Part shown: positions 44,210 to 53,946 of the stretch, piece by piece | Numbering within the stretch: position 1 is the first letter of the stretch | How the letters are laid out: each line of letters starts with the position of its first letter | Origin: Nitrospiraceae bacterium | GTDB lineage: Bacteria > Nitrospirota > Nitrospiria > Nitrospirales > Nitrospiraceae | DNA: 54,918 bases | Direction of reading: 5' to 3' | NCBI GenBank assembly: GCA_919902505.1 | Contig: CAKKRE010000005.1 | Coordinates: forward strand, 1 to 54,918 | The notes under the pieces: generated by a model | The model's database searches: none | What the model saw: the letters and a program-made list of their open reading frames with translations, nothing else | What the model was told of the DNA's origin: nothing | Program-made: the position numbers and the translations under genes

Positions 44210-45090
44210 AATTTGGAAGTGTGGCCATCATCGGACGGTCGAATGTCGGGAAATCGACGCTCCTCAATCGTCTGCTGAAAGAAAAAATCGCCATTGTCTC
44301 CGACAAGCCGCAGACCACCAGGACGCGGATTCTGGGTGTGGCGCATGTTGAGGGCGCTCAAATTGTGTTTCTCGATACGCCCGGGTTTCACGAGCCACAT
44401 CACTTGTTGAACCGCCGCATGGTGCGCACGACACTGGACACCTTCGACGATGCCGATGTGCTGTATGTGGTGGTCGAAGCCACCGCTCAGCCAGGCCCTG
44501 GTGATCTCGCTGTCATCGAACATGTGAAGCAAGCGGTTGCTAAGCAGGCGCGGCCTGTGGTGCTAGTGATCAATAAAGTCGATCTAGTGAACAAGTCGCG
44601 ATTGTTGCCATTGATGGAGCAGTATCTGCGGATTTTTCCCTGGACGGAAATCGTTCCGGTCTCGGCGGAAACCGCGGACAATGTGGATCGCCTGTTGTCG
44701 GTGACGGTGTCCCTCCTGGCGGAAGGTGAGGCGACGTTCGGCGACGATGTGGTCACGGATCAATCGATGCGCACCCTCGCGGCGGAACTGATCCGGGAGA
44801 AAATTCTGCAGCAGACCTACGAAGAGGTGCCTCACTCGGTGGCGGTCGAGATCGAGGAGTTTATCGAGACCAAGAAATTGACCAAGATCGGCGCCGTGGT
44901 GCTGGTCGAGAAAGAGTCGCAAAAAGGCATTCTGATCGGCAAACACGGCGAACGTCTCAAGCTGGTGGGGACGGCGGCCCGGGAAGATATGGAACGCCTG
45001 TTCGGGATGAAGGTCTTTTTGAAAGTCTGGGTCAAAGTGCGCGAATCCTGGCGGGAAGACGAACAAACGCTTGCGGAGTTAGGTTATTAA
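44206..45090 (+). CDS. era: GTPase Era
   Basis: The 294-residue GTPase assists 30S ribosome assembly by binding the 16S rRNA 3' end. G1 GRSNVGKSTLLNRLL, G3 DTPG, G4 NKVD and a C-terminal KH domain (GAVVLVEKESQKGILIGKHG, then RLKLVGTAAREDMERLFG) are seen. Standard length. It overlaps ftsB by 4 bp (ATGA) and is followed by mgtE. Confidence 0.97.
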   Translation: MKFGSVAIIGRSNVGKSTLLNRLLKEKIAIVSDKPQTTRTRILGVAHVEGAQIVFLDTPGFHEPHHLLNRRMVRTTLDTFDDADVLYVVVEATAQPGPGDLAVIEHVKQAVAKQARPVVLVINKVDLVNKSRLLPLMEQYLRIFPWTEIVPVSAETADNVDRLLSVTVSLLAEGEATFGDDVVTDQSMRTLAAELIREKILQQTYEEVPHSVAVEIEEFIETKKLTKIGAVVLVEKESQKGILIGKHGERLKLVGTAAREDMERLFGMKVFLKVWVKVRESWREDEQTLAELGY

Positions 45091-45193
45091 CGACCTCACC
45101 ATCCAACCGCCCGAGCCGGCACGACTTCCTGATCGGGAGCCGCTGGGGAAAGATGCGTCCCGTGACGCCGGCGGCGGACAGGCTAAGCCCGAC

Positions 45194-46531
45194 GTGCGGC
45201 TGGTCTCCATCCAGCGGCTGCTGCGCCGTGGCGCCATCACCAATCTGGCCAAGATGTTGGCGCGCATGCATCCGGCGGATATCGCCAACGTCATCGACCA
45301 TCTGTCCTCACTGAAAGAAAAACGCGAAATCTTCGAACTGGTGCGCGGAGACGTCAAACGCGGACAGGTGCTCAGCGAATTGGACGGCGAGAGCATCACG
45401 CTGGTGTTGTCCGATCTGCTGCCTTCCGATGCCGCCTGGTTGTTGAAAGACCTCGGTTCCGACGATATCGCCTACATTTTGAGTGTGATTCCGAATGATC
45501 GCGCCAAGGAGATCCTGGCGCTGATGCGGACGGAGGACTCCACTGAAATCGCCGACCTGTTGAAGTATCCCAAAGGCACGGCCGGCGGCATCATGACCAC
45601 CGAGTTTTTCGCGCTCTTCGAGGATGCCACGGCGCAGGAAGCCATTCGTCGCTTGCAGCAGGCCACCGACGCGGAAATGGTGTTTTACATCTATGTGACG
45701 GACAAGGAAGACCGACTTGTCGGTGTGTTATCGCTCCGCCAATTACTGACCGTCCCTCCGGCGACTCCATTGAAGAACATCATGACCCGGGATCTGATCA
45801 GCGTGGCCGTGGACATGGATCAGGAAGAGGTCTCGCGCCAGGTGGCGAGCTACAACCTGCTGGCCATTCCGGTGGTGGAGAAAGACGGCAAATTGGTCGG
45901 CATCATCACCGTCGACGACGTCGTCGATGTCATCCGGGAAGAAGCGACCGAAGACATGTTGAAAATGGCCGGCGCCATCGAAGAGGATGCAATGTTCAAG
46001 TCCTCAAGCATGGCCGCCGCCCGTGTGCGCCTGCCCTGGCTCTTTACCAATCTCGTCGGGAGCCTCCTGTCCGGCATGCTGTTATGGATGTTCCGGTATA
46101 CCATTCAGGAAGTGGTGGCCATCGTCAGTTTTATCCCCGTCATCGCGGCCATGGGGGGCAATGTCGGGTTGCAGTCCTCCACGCTGATCATTCGAGGGCT
46201 CGCCACCGGTTTGGTGGAACTCACCGACGTGTGGAAGATTTTCTTTCGCGAAGCGAAGATTGCCTTCCTGATGGGCATTGCCTGTAGTCTGATGCTGACG
46301 GTGGTGGGCTGGCTGTGGCATCAGGTCTTTTTGGGCATGGTGGTCGGTGTGTCGCTCATTACGGCGTTCCTGGTCTCGACGAGTATGGCGACGGTGATGC
46401 CGATCGTCTTGAAGCGGATGGGCGTGGATCCTGCCGTTGCCGCCGGTCCGTTCGTGACGACGGCCAATGACATCACCGGCATTGCCATTTACCTCACGCT
46501 GGCGACGATCTTCCTCGAGCAAATTCGATAA
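45194..46531 (+). CDS. mgtE: MgtE-family magnesium transporter
   Basis: The 445-residue Mg2+ channel has the N-terminal superhelical domain (LLRRGAITNLAKMLARMHPA ... PSDAAWLLKDLGSDDIAYIL), a CBS pair (NIMTRDLISVAVDMDQEEVS) and five C-terminal membrane helices (about 280-445). GTG 45194 is taken as start, but the frame is open back to 45083 with no normal start (only ATT at 45086, overlapping the era stop). A longer protein by 36 residues is possible. The transporter usually closes when cytosolic Mg2+ is high. Confidence 0.92.
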   Translation: MRLVSIQRLLRRGAITNLAKMLARMHPADIANVIDHLSSLKEKREIFELVRGDVKRGQVLSELDGESITLVLSDLLPSDAAWLLKDLGSDDIAYILSVIPNDRAKEILALMRTEDSTEIADLLKYPKGTAGGIMTTEFFALFEDATAQEAIRRLQQATDAEMVFYIYVTDKEDRLVGVLSLRQLLTVPPATPLKNIMTRDLISVAVDMDQEEVSRQVASYNLLAIPVVEKDGKLVGIITVDDVVDVIREEATEDMLKMAGAIEEDAMFKSSSMAAARVRLPWLFTNLVGSLLSGMLLWMFRYTIQEVVAIVSFIPVIAAMGGNVGLQSSTLIIRGLATGLVELTDVWKIFFREAKIAFLMGIACSLMLTVVGWLWHQVFLGMVVGVSLITAFLVSTSMATVMPIVLKRMGVDPAVAAGPFVTTANDITGIAIYLTLATIFLEQIR

Positions 46532-46585
46532 TGATGCGCGGTGGGTCTCCTCGTTTCCCTGTCATCTTTCACGCTGGGTGGTGAG

Positions 46586-47344
46586 ATGCCGTTGGTGAAG
46601 ACTGCTGCCATCGTGCTGCACAGCCGAAAGTGGGGTGACGCCGACCGGATCGTCACGTTCTATACGATGCGTATCGGCAAGTTGCGCGGGATCGCGCGCG
46701 GCGCGCGTCGGTTGAAGAGCCGTCTCGGCGGTATGATCGAGCCCTTTACCCTCTGCCAGTTGGATCTATTCGAGAAGCCCGGCGATTCACTCTACCGGAT
46801 TTCACAGGTTGCGCTGGATGAGCCGTTTGCCAAATTTCGAGACGATCTGACCCTCATGACCGCCGCGGGGCGCATGGTCAACCTTGTGAGTGCGGTCATG
46901 GCGGAAGGCGATCCTGAACCTCGTGTGTTTGAGATGCTGGAGTCGGGGTTGCGTACGTTGTTGGAGAGTCGGGACGCGGCATGGACGACGCTGTTGTTCC
47001 AGATTCGTCTGTTGGGGATGACGGGGTTCCGGCCCCAAACCGAGCAGTGCGCGACCTGCGGCCAAGTGCATCGAGGTCCCCTCCCGCAATTCTCCCCCAT
47101 GGCCGGGGGGATCGTGTGCGAGCGGTGCGCGAGCCGTCAGCCGTTTCGTTGCACGGCGTTGTCTCGCGGAAGTGTCGCATTTCTCCATCAAGCGTTGCAT
47201 ATGCAGCCGGCGCTCTTGAATCGATTGCATGCGGCCGGCCAGGTGCGGACTGAAGTCGAGTCGGCCATAGAAAGTTATGTCACGGTGGTGGCGGGGCGAC
47301 GGCTTCCGCCGGTCGATTTTTTGACCAGCGGAAGCCCTGCATAA
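46586..47344 (+). CDS. recO: DNA repair protein RecO
   Basis: The 252-residue protein starts MPLVKTAAIVLHSRKWGDAD, an OB-fold N-terminal domain, then helical parts and a four-cysteine zinc site (CATCGQVH ... GGIVCERCASR). RecO anneals strands and loads RecA in the RecF pathway. I use ATG 46586 (GGTGGTGAG upstream); GTG 46541 would add 15 residues without family support. Confidence 0.93.
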   Translation: MPLVKTAAIVLHSRKWGDADRIVTFYTMRIGKLRGIARGARRLKSRLGGMIEPFTLCQLDLFEKPGDSLYRISQVALDEPFAKFRDDLTLMTAAGRMVNLVSAVMAEGDPEPRVFEMLESGLRTLLESRDAAWTTLLFQIRLLGMTGFRPQTEQCATCGQVHRGPLPQFSPMAGGIVCERCASRQPFRCTALSRGSVAFLHQALHMQPALLNRLHAAGQVRTEVESAIESYVTVVAGRRLPPVDFLTSGSPA

Positions 47345-47407
47345 AAGGGCATCCGGTGTGTGTGTTGTAGGTGCTTTCGGAAGCCGAGTAAGGGAGCGTT
47401 GCCTGTT

Positions 47408-47764
47408 ATGAGTGAGACGGTGCTTGAACCGACCGACATGGAATGGGTGGCAAAGGGTGTCTTGAGCATCACCTGGAGTGATGGGCACAAGGCGCTCTAT
47501 CCTGTCCGTTATCTCCGGCAGCATTGCCCGTGCGCCGCCTGTACGGATGAGTGGACGGGAGAGCTAAGGCTGAAACCGGATGACGTGCCGATGGTGATCA
47601 TGTTGCAGGATGTGCAGCCGGTCGGACGGTATGCGTTCCAATTTACATGGAGTGACGGGCACGATACGGGGATCTATTCCTATACGTTTCTTCGGCGGAT
47701 GTGCCAGTGCGATGTGTGCCAGCCGGTGAAACCTGTGGAGCCGCGGTCCAGACGGTTGCTCTGA
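47408..47764 (+). CDS. DUF971 protein
   Basis: The 118-residue protein has two similar halves with the DUF971 motifs: LSITWSDGHKALYPVRYLRQ, CPCAACTDEWTG and FQFTWSDGHDTGIYSYTFLR, then a CxCDVC cysteine cluster. The family is linked to iron-sulfur cluster handling in some contexts, but the function is not settled. ATG 47408 is preferred; a frame from 47360 has no family support. It follows recO with a 60-bp gap. Confidence 0.85.
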   Translation: MSETVLEPTDMEWVAKGVLSITWSDGHKALYPVRYLRQHCPCAACTDEWTGELRLKPDDVPMVIMLQDVQPVGRYAFQFTWSDGHDTGIYSYTFLRRMCQCDVCQPVKPVEPRSRRLL

Positions 47765-47813
47765 TCGGTCGGACGCAGGTGTATCGGGTAAACGGAACGG
47801 GAGGTCTACTCAG

Positions 47814-48275
47814 ATGACACAGGCGCGAATCATTGCTGTGGGATGGTGGTGGCTTGTCGCTGTCCTCTCGGCGGGCTGTTCGAGTCTTCCGTCGTTGGAT
47901 CAACAAAAACAGCTGGTTCAGCAGGGTGACTATCGAATCCATCAGTTGACCCCGAGAGCCTTCGTTGAAACCTGGGGGGAACCGACCTATACCCATCAGC
48001 AGTTCACGCATTTCTTCGGGATGCAGGACGGGCAACTGATTCCTCAGTCGCGCATGGCGCTTGGAGAATCTCCGCAGGGGTGGGAGACTGGGCTTGCCGC
48101 GGGCGATGCGTTATTCCTGGCCTATGCCGATCGTGGCCAGTATCTGGTGTTTCTCGATGAGGCGCTCGTGTACCATGAGGCGATGACGCCCGAGAAGGTC
48201 CATGCTGTCGGCAAGACCTGGAAGTACGAATCTCAGTTCAAGACGCGACTCGAATTGTCTCCGGCCATGAAGTAA
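47814..48275 (+). CDS. Lipoprotein of unknown function
   Basis: The 153-residue protein has a lipobox LSAGC after a hydrophobic N-terminal helix (IIAVGWWWLVAVLSAGC), so it is exported and lipid-anchored. The mature part has a motif FVETWGEPTYTHQQFTHFFG, which resembles short lipoproteins of unknown function that contain WGxPs. I recognise no family beyond that. GGGAGGT lies 8 nt upstream of the ATG. It ends just before glgA, with which it may be co-transcribed. Confidence 0.72.
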   Translation: MTQARIIAVGWWWLVAVLSAGCSSLPSLDQQKQLVQQGDYRIHQLTPRAFVETWGEPTYTHQQFTHFFGMQDGQLIPQSRMALGESPQGWETGLAAGDALFLAYADRGQYLVFLDEALVYHEAMTPEKVHAVGKTWKYESQFKTRLELSPAMK

Positions 48276-48293
48276 GTGGTGGCCGCTTTTCCT

Positions 48294-49823
48294 ATGATGG
48301 CTCCTTCCAATCATCGTCCCCTGAAGATCTGTATGGTGTCCTCCGAGGTCGTGCCCTTTGCGAAGACGGGCGGACTCGCCGATGTGGTCGGATCTCTCGC
48401 GACTGAGTTTGCCAGGTTGGGGCACGATGTCTGCGTGTTGCTACCGGCCTATCGACAGGTCGATGCGCTGGGCTATCAGATGGTCGACTATGCCCGGTTG
48501 GCGGTGCCGACCGCGCAGGGGCTGGTTGAGGCACGTATCCAAGAGCTCGCCGGCCCGCATTCGCATGTGACAGGTTCCGGACGCCTGCGAGTGTTGACTG
48601 TCCGGCATGATCCGTTCTTTTCCCGTTCAGGTCTCTACCAGGAGGCCGGTCACGACTATCCCGACAATCTCGAGCGGTTCGCATTTTTTTGTCGGGCCGT
48701 CATGGAATTGTTGGTGCACGTCGGCGAAAAGGACGGATGGCAGGCGGATCTGCTGCATGTGCATGATTGGCAAGCCGCCCTGTGTGCTGTCTACTTGCGG
48801 ACGCGTTATCAAGCGAAGTCCGCCCTCAGCAAGATCCGCAGCGTGCTGACTATCCATAATCTTGGATATCAGGGCCTATTTCCGGCTGAACATTTTTCCC
48901 TCACCGGCCTGCCTGCCCAGCTGTTTACCCCCGCTGCGCTTGAGTTTTACGGGAAACTGAATCTCTTAAAAGGAGGGCTTGTCTTCGCCGATCTGCTCAC
49001 CACGGTAAGTCCCACGTATAGTGAAGAGATTCAGACGCCAGAATATGGTTGTGGGCTGGAGGGGGTGATCAGCGGGCGGAAGGACGTGCTGCACGGAATC
49101 GTGAATGGGATTGATGCTGAGATCTGGAATCCCGCCAAGGATCCCCACCTGCCGACCCAGTATTCTCTGTCCGATATGTCCGGAAAGGCGCGATCCAAGA
49201 AAGGGCTTCAGCGTGAACTGAAGCTTCGTACCGACAAGGGGCCGCTTGTCGGGGTGATTGCGAGACTGACCGGTCAGAAGGGTATCGATCTCGTGATCGA
49301 TATTATTCCGGAACTGATGGAACTCGATGTGCAGGTCGTGATTCTCGGGACCGGAGATGTGAAGTACGAGCAGCTGGTGCGTGAGTTGGCGGAACGGTAT
49401 CCCGGGCGACTCGCGGTGCGCAACGTCTTTGACGAAGGGCTGGCCCATCGGATTGAAGCCGGCGCGGATATGTTTCTCATGCCGTCCCGTTATGAGCCGT
49501 GCGGCCTCAGTCAGTTATACAGCCTTCGCTATGGTACTGTTCCTATCGTGAGGAAGACCGGAGGGTTGGCCGACACCGTGGTCAACTATACGCCGAGCGC
49601 TTTCAAGGGATCGCGTGTCACCGGTTTCAGCTTTACGGATACCAGCGCGGCCTCGCTTTTGACCTGTCTCTTGCTTGCATTGTCGATCTACCGGAAAAAG
49701 GCGGATTGGCACCGCATCGTCAGGGCGGGCATGGAGCAGGATTTGTCGTGGGCTCGATCAGCCGAGATCTATCTGCGGTTATTCCAGGAGCTACTTGAAG
49801 GGAAAGCGCCGCAGCGGAAGTAG
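48294..49823 (+). CDS. glgA: Glycogen synthase (ADP-glucose type)
   Basis: The enzyme (about 509 residues) adds glucose from ADP-glucose to glycogen. It begins near LKICMVSSEVVPFAKTGGLA with the GT5 nucleotide-sugar motif KTGGLADVVGSL, and has the HVHDWQAAL motif, the GT-B C-terminal region IGRLTGQKG-like (VIARLTGQKGIDLVIDI) and the acid/base motif MPSRYEPCGLSQLYSLRYG. Start is one of the tandem ATGs at 48294/48297; the frame is open back to GTG 48276. Presence implies glycogen storage. Confidence 0.94.
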   Translation: MMAPSNHRPLKICMVSSEVVPFAKTGGLADVVGSLATEFARLGHDVCVLLPAYRQVDALGYQMVDYARLAVPTAQGLVEARIQELAGPHSHVTGSGRLRVLTVRHDPFFSRSGLYQEAGHDYPDNLERFAFFCRAVMELLVHVGEKDGWQADLLHVHDWQAALCAVYLRTRYQAKSALSKIRSVLTIHNLGYQGLFPAEHFSLTGLPAQLFTPAALEFYGKLNLLKGGLVFADLLTTVSPTYSEEIQTPEYGCGLEGVISGRKDVLHGIVNGIDAEIWNPAKDPHLPTQYSLSDMSGKARSKKGLQRELKLRTDKGPLVGVIARLTGQKGIDLVIDIIPELMELDVQVVILGTGDVKYEQLVRELAERYPGRLAVRNVFDEGLAHRIEAGADMFLMPSRYEPCGLSQLYSLRYGTVPIVRKTGGLADTVVNYTPSAFKGSRVTGFSFTDTSAASLLTCLLLALSIYRKKADWHRIVRAGMEQDLSWARSAEIYLRLFQELLEGKAPQRK

Positions 49824-49848
49824 GGCTCACCTGCGCGAAGCGTAGAGA

Positions 49849-50346
49849 CTACCGAAGAGCGGCTTGGAGTGTGAGGTCGAGGTACGACAGCCGTTCCCGA
49901 GCTTGCGAGGCGTAGTAAAAATAGTCGGATTGTGTCTGGTTTTCTAGCACCTGCCTGAACTCATTTCTTGCCAGATCATGTTCTCCGACCGACACGGCCA
50001 GATTCCCCGCATGCAGGCTGCAGGCAGCGGCCATGGCATGAACGTCCACCGCCAGTCTCGAGGCCGGCTGGGTCACCATGCTCTTCAGCTTGGTCGGGAG
50101 GAAGTTTTCGAGTGATGAGCGGAGAGCTTGCGCCTGGCTGACTTCGCGCAACTTGTGCGAGTCCAGCAGGGCAGGCTGGATGTCGTCCGAAGACAGGCAA
50201 TGGGTGTAGGTGCTCCATACGTCCATGAACCGAACATTATCGTATCGAGCCGAGGTGGTCGCAGGGCTGGATTGGCAACCAACGACCGACAGGGCAGCGA
50301 CCAGAATGGCGAGGATGCCGACTCTGCTGTCTCGTCTATCGCTCAT
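49849..50346 (-). CDS. Lipoprotein of unknown function
   Basis: The 165-residue protein has a signal with lipobox (ILAILVAALSVVGC) and a mostly helical mature domain (ENFLPTKLKSMVTQPASRLA, then DVHAMAAACSLHAGNLAVSV, TPR-like). GGAGG lies 6 nt before the ATG. It ends 26 bp from glgA, on the opposite strand, so the two genes converge. I recognise no family. Confidence 0.65.
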   Translation of the reverse strand: MSDRRDSRVGILAILVAALSVVGCQSSPATTSARYDNVRFMDVWSTYTHCLSSDDIQPALLDSHKLREVSQAQALRSSLENFLPTKLKSMVTQPASRLAVDVHAMAAACSLHAGNLAVSVGEHDLARNEFRQVLENQTQSDYFYYASQARERLSYLDLTLQAALR

Positions 50347-50930
50347 GTGTCGCCTCCTCTAATCCGTGTCTCATTGTCGAGACAGCAAGATATTGAGCAA
50401 GTGTCGGGCCACGGTTTGCAATCGTAACAAATTGAAATAATTGACCTTAGATTCGTATTTTGAGGTCGCTCCTGTCTCAATAATATGTCACTGTGTTGAA
50501 TAGAACACGGAAGATTAGAGATGTGTGAGCACTTTGGCCTGGTCCATCTGCGGGTGCAGTGTGCCTTCCCTGGAGGCCAATTCGGCTATCCAGCTGGGGC
50601 CTCCAGCGGCGCGATGTGCAGGGCCTGGGATATCCGATAATTTGGTCCAGATCGATGCCGACGGTTGTGACGCTAGCGAATTTTGTGCGTGGCTGATATT
50701 GTCGGAGACTCGCTGTGTGCATGGGTCGGTGGACAGGGTCAGCCAGCGAAAGGTCTGCGGCCAATTGTTGTTAGCCTGGTCATGAAAGTCAGCGGTATGC
50801 ACTGCTTCACGCCGGCTTGTTCCGACGGTAGTGTGACTGGTGCTACCCAATCGCCGGAGTGTTTTGATACATCATCCCAGCAGTCAAACCGTATCGAGTG
50901 CCATCCTTTTGGTGAAAGGTTCCTCCGCTC
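50347..50930 (+). other. 584-bp stretch without a supported gene
   Basis: Short frames exist on both strands, but none has coding character or a ribosome site. The left half is AT-rich relative to the rest of the window. A small inverted repeat GTGTT-N6-AACAC (50493-50508) could be a protein site or a weak hairpin. The region must contain promoters for the minus-strand lipoprotein and the phosphonate genes; I cannot place them with confidence. Confidence 0.4.
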
Positions 50931-52565
50931 ATGAATGCGAGCCAAGCGTTGACCAAGACACGTCAATTCAGAAACCTGCTCCTCTCTGAACAACTGCAGT
51001 TCATCTGCGAAGCCCACAACGGACTCAGCGCGAAAATCGTCCAAGAGGCCGGGTTCCCCGGTATTTGGGCCAGCGGGCTCTCTATTTCGGCTCAGTTCGG
51101 CGTACGTGACAACAATGAGGCCAGCTGGACCCAGGTGCTTGAAGACTTGGAATTCATGTCCGATGCCACCCGCATTCCGATCCTCCTTGACGGTGACACG
51201 GGGTACGGCAATTTCAACAACATGCAGCGGCTCATTCGCAAACTCGAACAGCGCAACATCGCCGCGGTGTGCATCGAAGATAAGCTGTTCCCCAAGACCA
51301 ACAGTTTTCTCAAGGGCGATGCGCAGCCGCTCGCCGATATGCAGGAATTTTGCGGCAAAATTAAAGCTGGGAAAGATGCGCAGACCGACCCTGATTTTTG
51401 CCTGATTGCCAGGGTTGAGGCCTTTATCTGCGGGTGGGGGCTGGCGGAGGCGCTGCGGCGTGCGGAGGCCTATCATCAGGCGGGCGCGGACGGCATTCTC
51501 ATTCATAGCGCGCTCTCGGTGCCGGATGAGATCCTCGCGTTCAAGCGGGAATGGGGCAATCGTTGTCCGGTGGTGATTGTGCCCACGAAATACTATGCGA
51601 CGCCGACGGATGTGTTTCGGCAGCATGGTTTTTCGATGGTGATCTGGGCAAATCATATGCTGCGTGCGGCCGTGGCCAGCATGCAGAAAACCGCGCGCGC
51701 GTTGAAGGAGAGCGAGCATCTCCTCTCCATTGAGGATAAGGTCGCGCCGGTCTCCGAAATATTTCGGCTGCAGAATGCCGCGGAGTTGCTGGAGGCGGAA
51801 GAACGTTATCTGCCCCGAGGTGCCGAGGGCACCTCAGCGGTGGTATTGGCCGCTTCCCGGGGAGAGGAATTGGGGGAGCTGACCGAGGACCAACCCAAGA
51901 CCATGGTGAAAGTGCAGGGCGTTCCCATCCTGAGCCATATCGTCGATGCGTATAATGCCGTCGGGATTAAAGATATTTTAGTCGTCCGTGGCTATAAGAA
52001 GGAGGCGGTGAACCTCCCCAACTTGACGTATATCGACAATCTCGAATTTGCTGAGACCGGCGAGTTGGCCTCCTTGTCCCAGGCATTGCAATCCAGAAGG
52101 GGTCGTTTCCAGCCGACGATCGTTTCCTATGGAGATGTATTGTTCAATAAATATATTCCGCAGGCGTTGTGCCAGGAGCAGGATGACTGCGTGATTTTCG
52201 TCGACAGCAACTGGAGAGATCAGAGCAGTTATGCCCGCTTGGGCGGTTTTGCCGAATGCTCCGTTCCGAATTCGCGGAAAGCCTTCAATGCCAAAATCCA
52301 TCTCAAGCAATTGGGGAGGACCGTTCCCGAGGACTCGATCCATGGAGTCTGGATGGGGTTTCTAAAGCTCTCTTCCAGTGCGGCCAGCCAGGTCAATGAT
52401 CTTCTGATAGAAATGCTTGCCGATCCGGCGAATCGAAGCGCCGGAATTCCGCAATTGCTGCAGGAACTCCTGAAACGGGACGTCCCGGTTCGGGTGTTGT
52501 ACACGGTCGGTCACTGGTTGGATGTCAACAGTCTGGAGGATGTGGTCCAGGCTGGGAATTTCTAA
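50931..52565 (+). CDS. PEP mutase fused to a nucleotidyltransferase
   Basis: The 544-residue protein joins two enzymes. Residues ~1-295 are phosphoenolpyruvate phosphomutase, with DGDTGYGN (88-95) and the diagnostic loop [10 protein letters not shown] (116-125); it rearranges PEP to phosphonopyruvate, creating the C-P bond. Residues ~305-544 are a sugar-phosphate-type nucleotidyltransferase ([20 protein letters not shown]); such fused domains (PntC type) activate phosphonates as CMP derivatives. A Ser replaces the usual Gly in LAAGRG. ATG 50931 is chosen. Together with the decarboxylase downstream it forms a phosphonate pathway, probably for decoration of surface polymers, as in other organisms with this fusion. 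Confidence 0.92.
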   Translation: MNASQALTKTRQFRNLLLSEQLQFICEAHNGLSAKIVQEAGFPGIWASGLSISAQFGVRDNNEASWTQVLEDLEFMSDATRIPILLDGDTGYGNFNNMQRLIRKLEQRNIAAVCIEDKLFPKTNSFLKGDAQPLADMQEFCGKIKAGKDAQTDPDFCLIARVEAFICGWGLAEALRRAEAYHQAGADGILIHSALSVPDEILAFKREWGNRCPVVIVPTKYYATPTDVFRQHGFSMVIWANHMLRAAVASMQKTARALKESEHLLSIEDKVAPVSEIFRLQNAAELLEAEERYLPRGAEGTSAVVLAASRGEELGELTEDQPKTMVKVQGVPILSHIVDAYNAVGIKDILVVRGYKKEAVNLPNLTYIDNLEFAETGELASLSQALQSRRGRFQPTIVSYGDVLFNKYIPQALCQEQDDCVIFVDSNWRDQSSYARLGGFAECSVPNSRKAFNAKIHLKQLGRTVPEDSIHGVWMGFLKLSSSAASQVNDLLIEMLADPANRSAGIPQLLQELLKRDVPVRVLYTVGHWLDVNSLEDVVQAGNF

Positions 52566-52681
52566 GTTTCCGCCCAAATAGATTCAGTTGGGTGGTTATG
52601 GCCGGATGAAAACCCTGTCCGCAGTAGAAACACAGATGAGGTCCATCTGCACGAGGCGTACGCCTCAGGAGATACGACGGC

Positions 52682-53821
52682 ATGATTGATCCACAGGATT
52701 TTATTCAGCACCTTCAGGCCAACGGGGTGGAGTTTTTTACTGGGGTACCTGATTCTCTGTTGAAGGAGTTCTGTGCCTGCCTTGAACATGTGCCTCGTGC
52801 CGGTCACCACATCATCAGTGCTAACGAAGGGGGGGCTGTGGCGCTGGCACTCGGGTACCATCTCGCAACACGGAAGGTTCCGCTGGTCTATCTGCAGAAT
52901 TCCGGGTTGGGAAACATCATCAATCCTCTTTTGTCGTTGGCCGACCCCGAAGTGTATTCGGTTCCTCTGTTGCTTGTGATCGGGTGGCGAGGAGAGCCAG
53001 GTGTCCATGATGAACCGCAACACAAGAAGCAGGGGCGGGTGATGCTCTCCATGCTCGAAGCGATGGAAATTCCCCATTCCATTTTGGGGCCTGAGTTAGT
53101 TGATCCGCAGGCAGCGCTGGCGGATGCCCTGGCTCATGTTCGAGAGACGAGCGCACCGTATGCGCTCGTCATCAAGAAAGGGACTTTTAAATCGTTTGCT
53201 GTACCCAAGGTTGAGAAAAGAGATTTTCCTCTCTCCCGGGAAGAGGCGATTCAGCAGGTGATCGAATCGTTGGGCGAACGCGATGTGCTCATTTCTACGA
53301 CCGGCATGCCATCTCGTGAAGTATATGAGTATAGGAGCAAGCGGGGGGAAGGCCATCAGCGGGATTTCTTAACAGTGGGAGGGATGGGGCACGCTTCCCA
53401 AATTGCCCTAGGAATTGCGCTCCAAAAATCGGGACGTTCCGTCTATTGTCTTGATGGAGATGGCGCTCTGCTCATGCACATGGGGGCTCTTGCTATCAAT
53501 GGCGCTCTCAAACCCCGCAATTTCAAGCATATCATTGTGAACAATGGGGCTCACGATTCGGTAGGCGGGCAGCCGACTGTGGCCTTTGATGTCGATGTTC
53601 CGGGCATTGCTCATGCTTGCGGTTACGAATCCGTATTCTGTGCCCAAACGAACCAGGAACTTCAGTCCTGTCTGGCAGAGTTACAGCGTTCAAGTGGTCC
53701 GAGCTTGTTGGAGGTCCGAGTACGCTGTGGAGCCAGGAAGGATATCGGGCGCCCAGTAACAACTCCAAGTCAGAACAAGGATGCGTTCATGGATTTTGTC
53801 GAGAATGGCGGCGTGAGGTAG
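52682..53821 (+). CDS. Phosphonopyruvate decarboxylase
   Basis: The 379-residue ThDP-dependent enzyme decarboxylates phosphonopyruvate to phosphonoacetaldehyde, which makes the unfavourable first step run forward. It starts MIDPQDFIQHLQANGVEFFT, has the Glu of ThDP activation in SANEGGAVALALGYHLAT and the ThDP-Mg motif GDGALLMHMG ... NN (LDGDGALLMHMGALAI, IIVNNGAHDSVGG). It follows the PEP mutase after 116 bp. No phosphonoacetaldehyde aminotransferase or reductase gene lies in the window. Confidence 0.94.
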   Translation: MIDPQDFIQHLQANGVEFFTGVPDSLLKEFCACLEHVPRAGHHIISANEGGAVALALGYHLATRKVPLVYLQNSGLGNIINPLLSLADPEVYSVPLLLVIGWRGEPGVHDEPQHKKQGRVMLSMLEAMEIPHSILGPELVDPQAALADALAHVRETSAPYALVIKKGTFKSFAVPKVEKRDFPLSREEAIQQVIESLGERDVLISTTGMPSREVYEYRSKRGEGHQRDFLTVGGMGHASQIALGIALQKSGRSVYCLDGDGALLMHMGALAINGALKPRNFKHIIVNNGAHDSVGGQPTVAFDVDVPGIAHACGYESVFCAQTNQELQSCLAELQRSSGPSLLEVRVRCGARKDIGRPVTTPSQNKDAFMDFVENGGVR

Positions 53822-53946
53822 TTCGCTCGAGCCGTTTTGTGTGTGACGGCCGTTTAAACGCCGCTGTGTGCAGCAGGTGAGAGTTAAGTCTGGGCTGGCT
53901 CAGATTGAAACCCAAGTCTTATTGTCGCAGGATGAAAATTGGCATG

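Noticed and set aside
50515-50850. Overlapping frames on both strands in the 50347-50930 gap
   Set aside because: No ribosome site, no hydrophobic or domain pattern, and both strands look equally non-coding.
53850-53868. Palindrome around GTTTAAAC between the decarboxylase and the LuxR-type gene
   Set aside because: It is short, without a T-run and without a second copy, so neither a terminator nor an operator can be argued.
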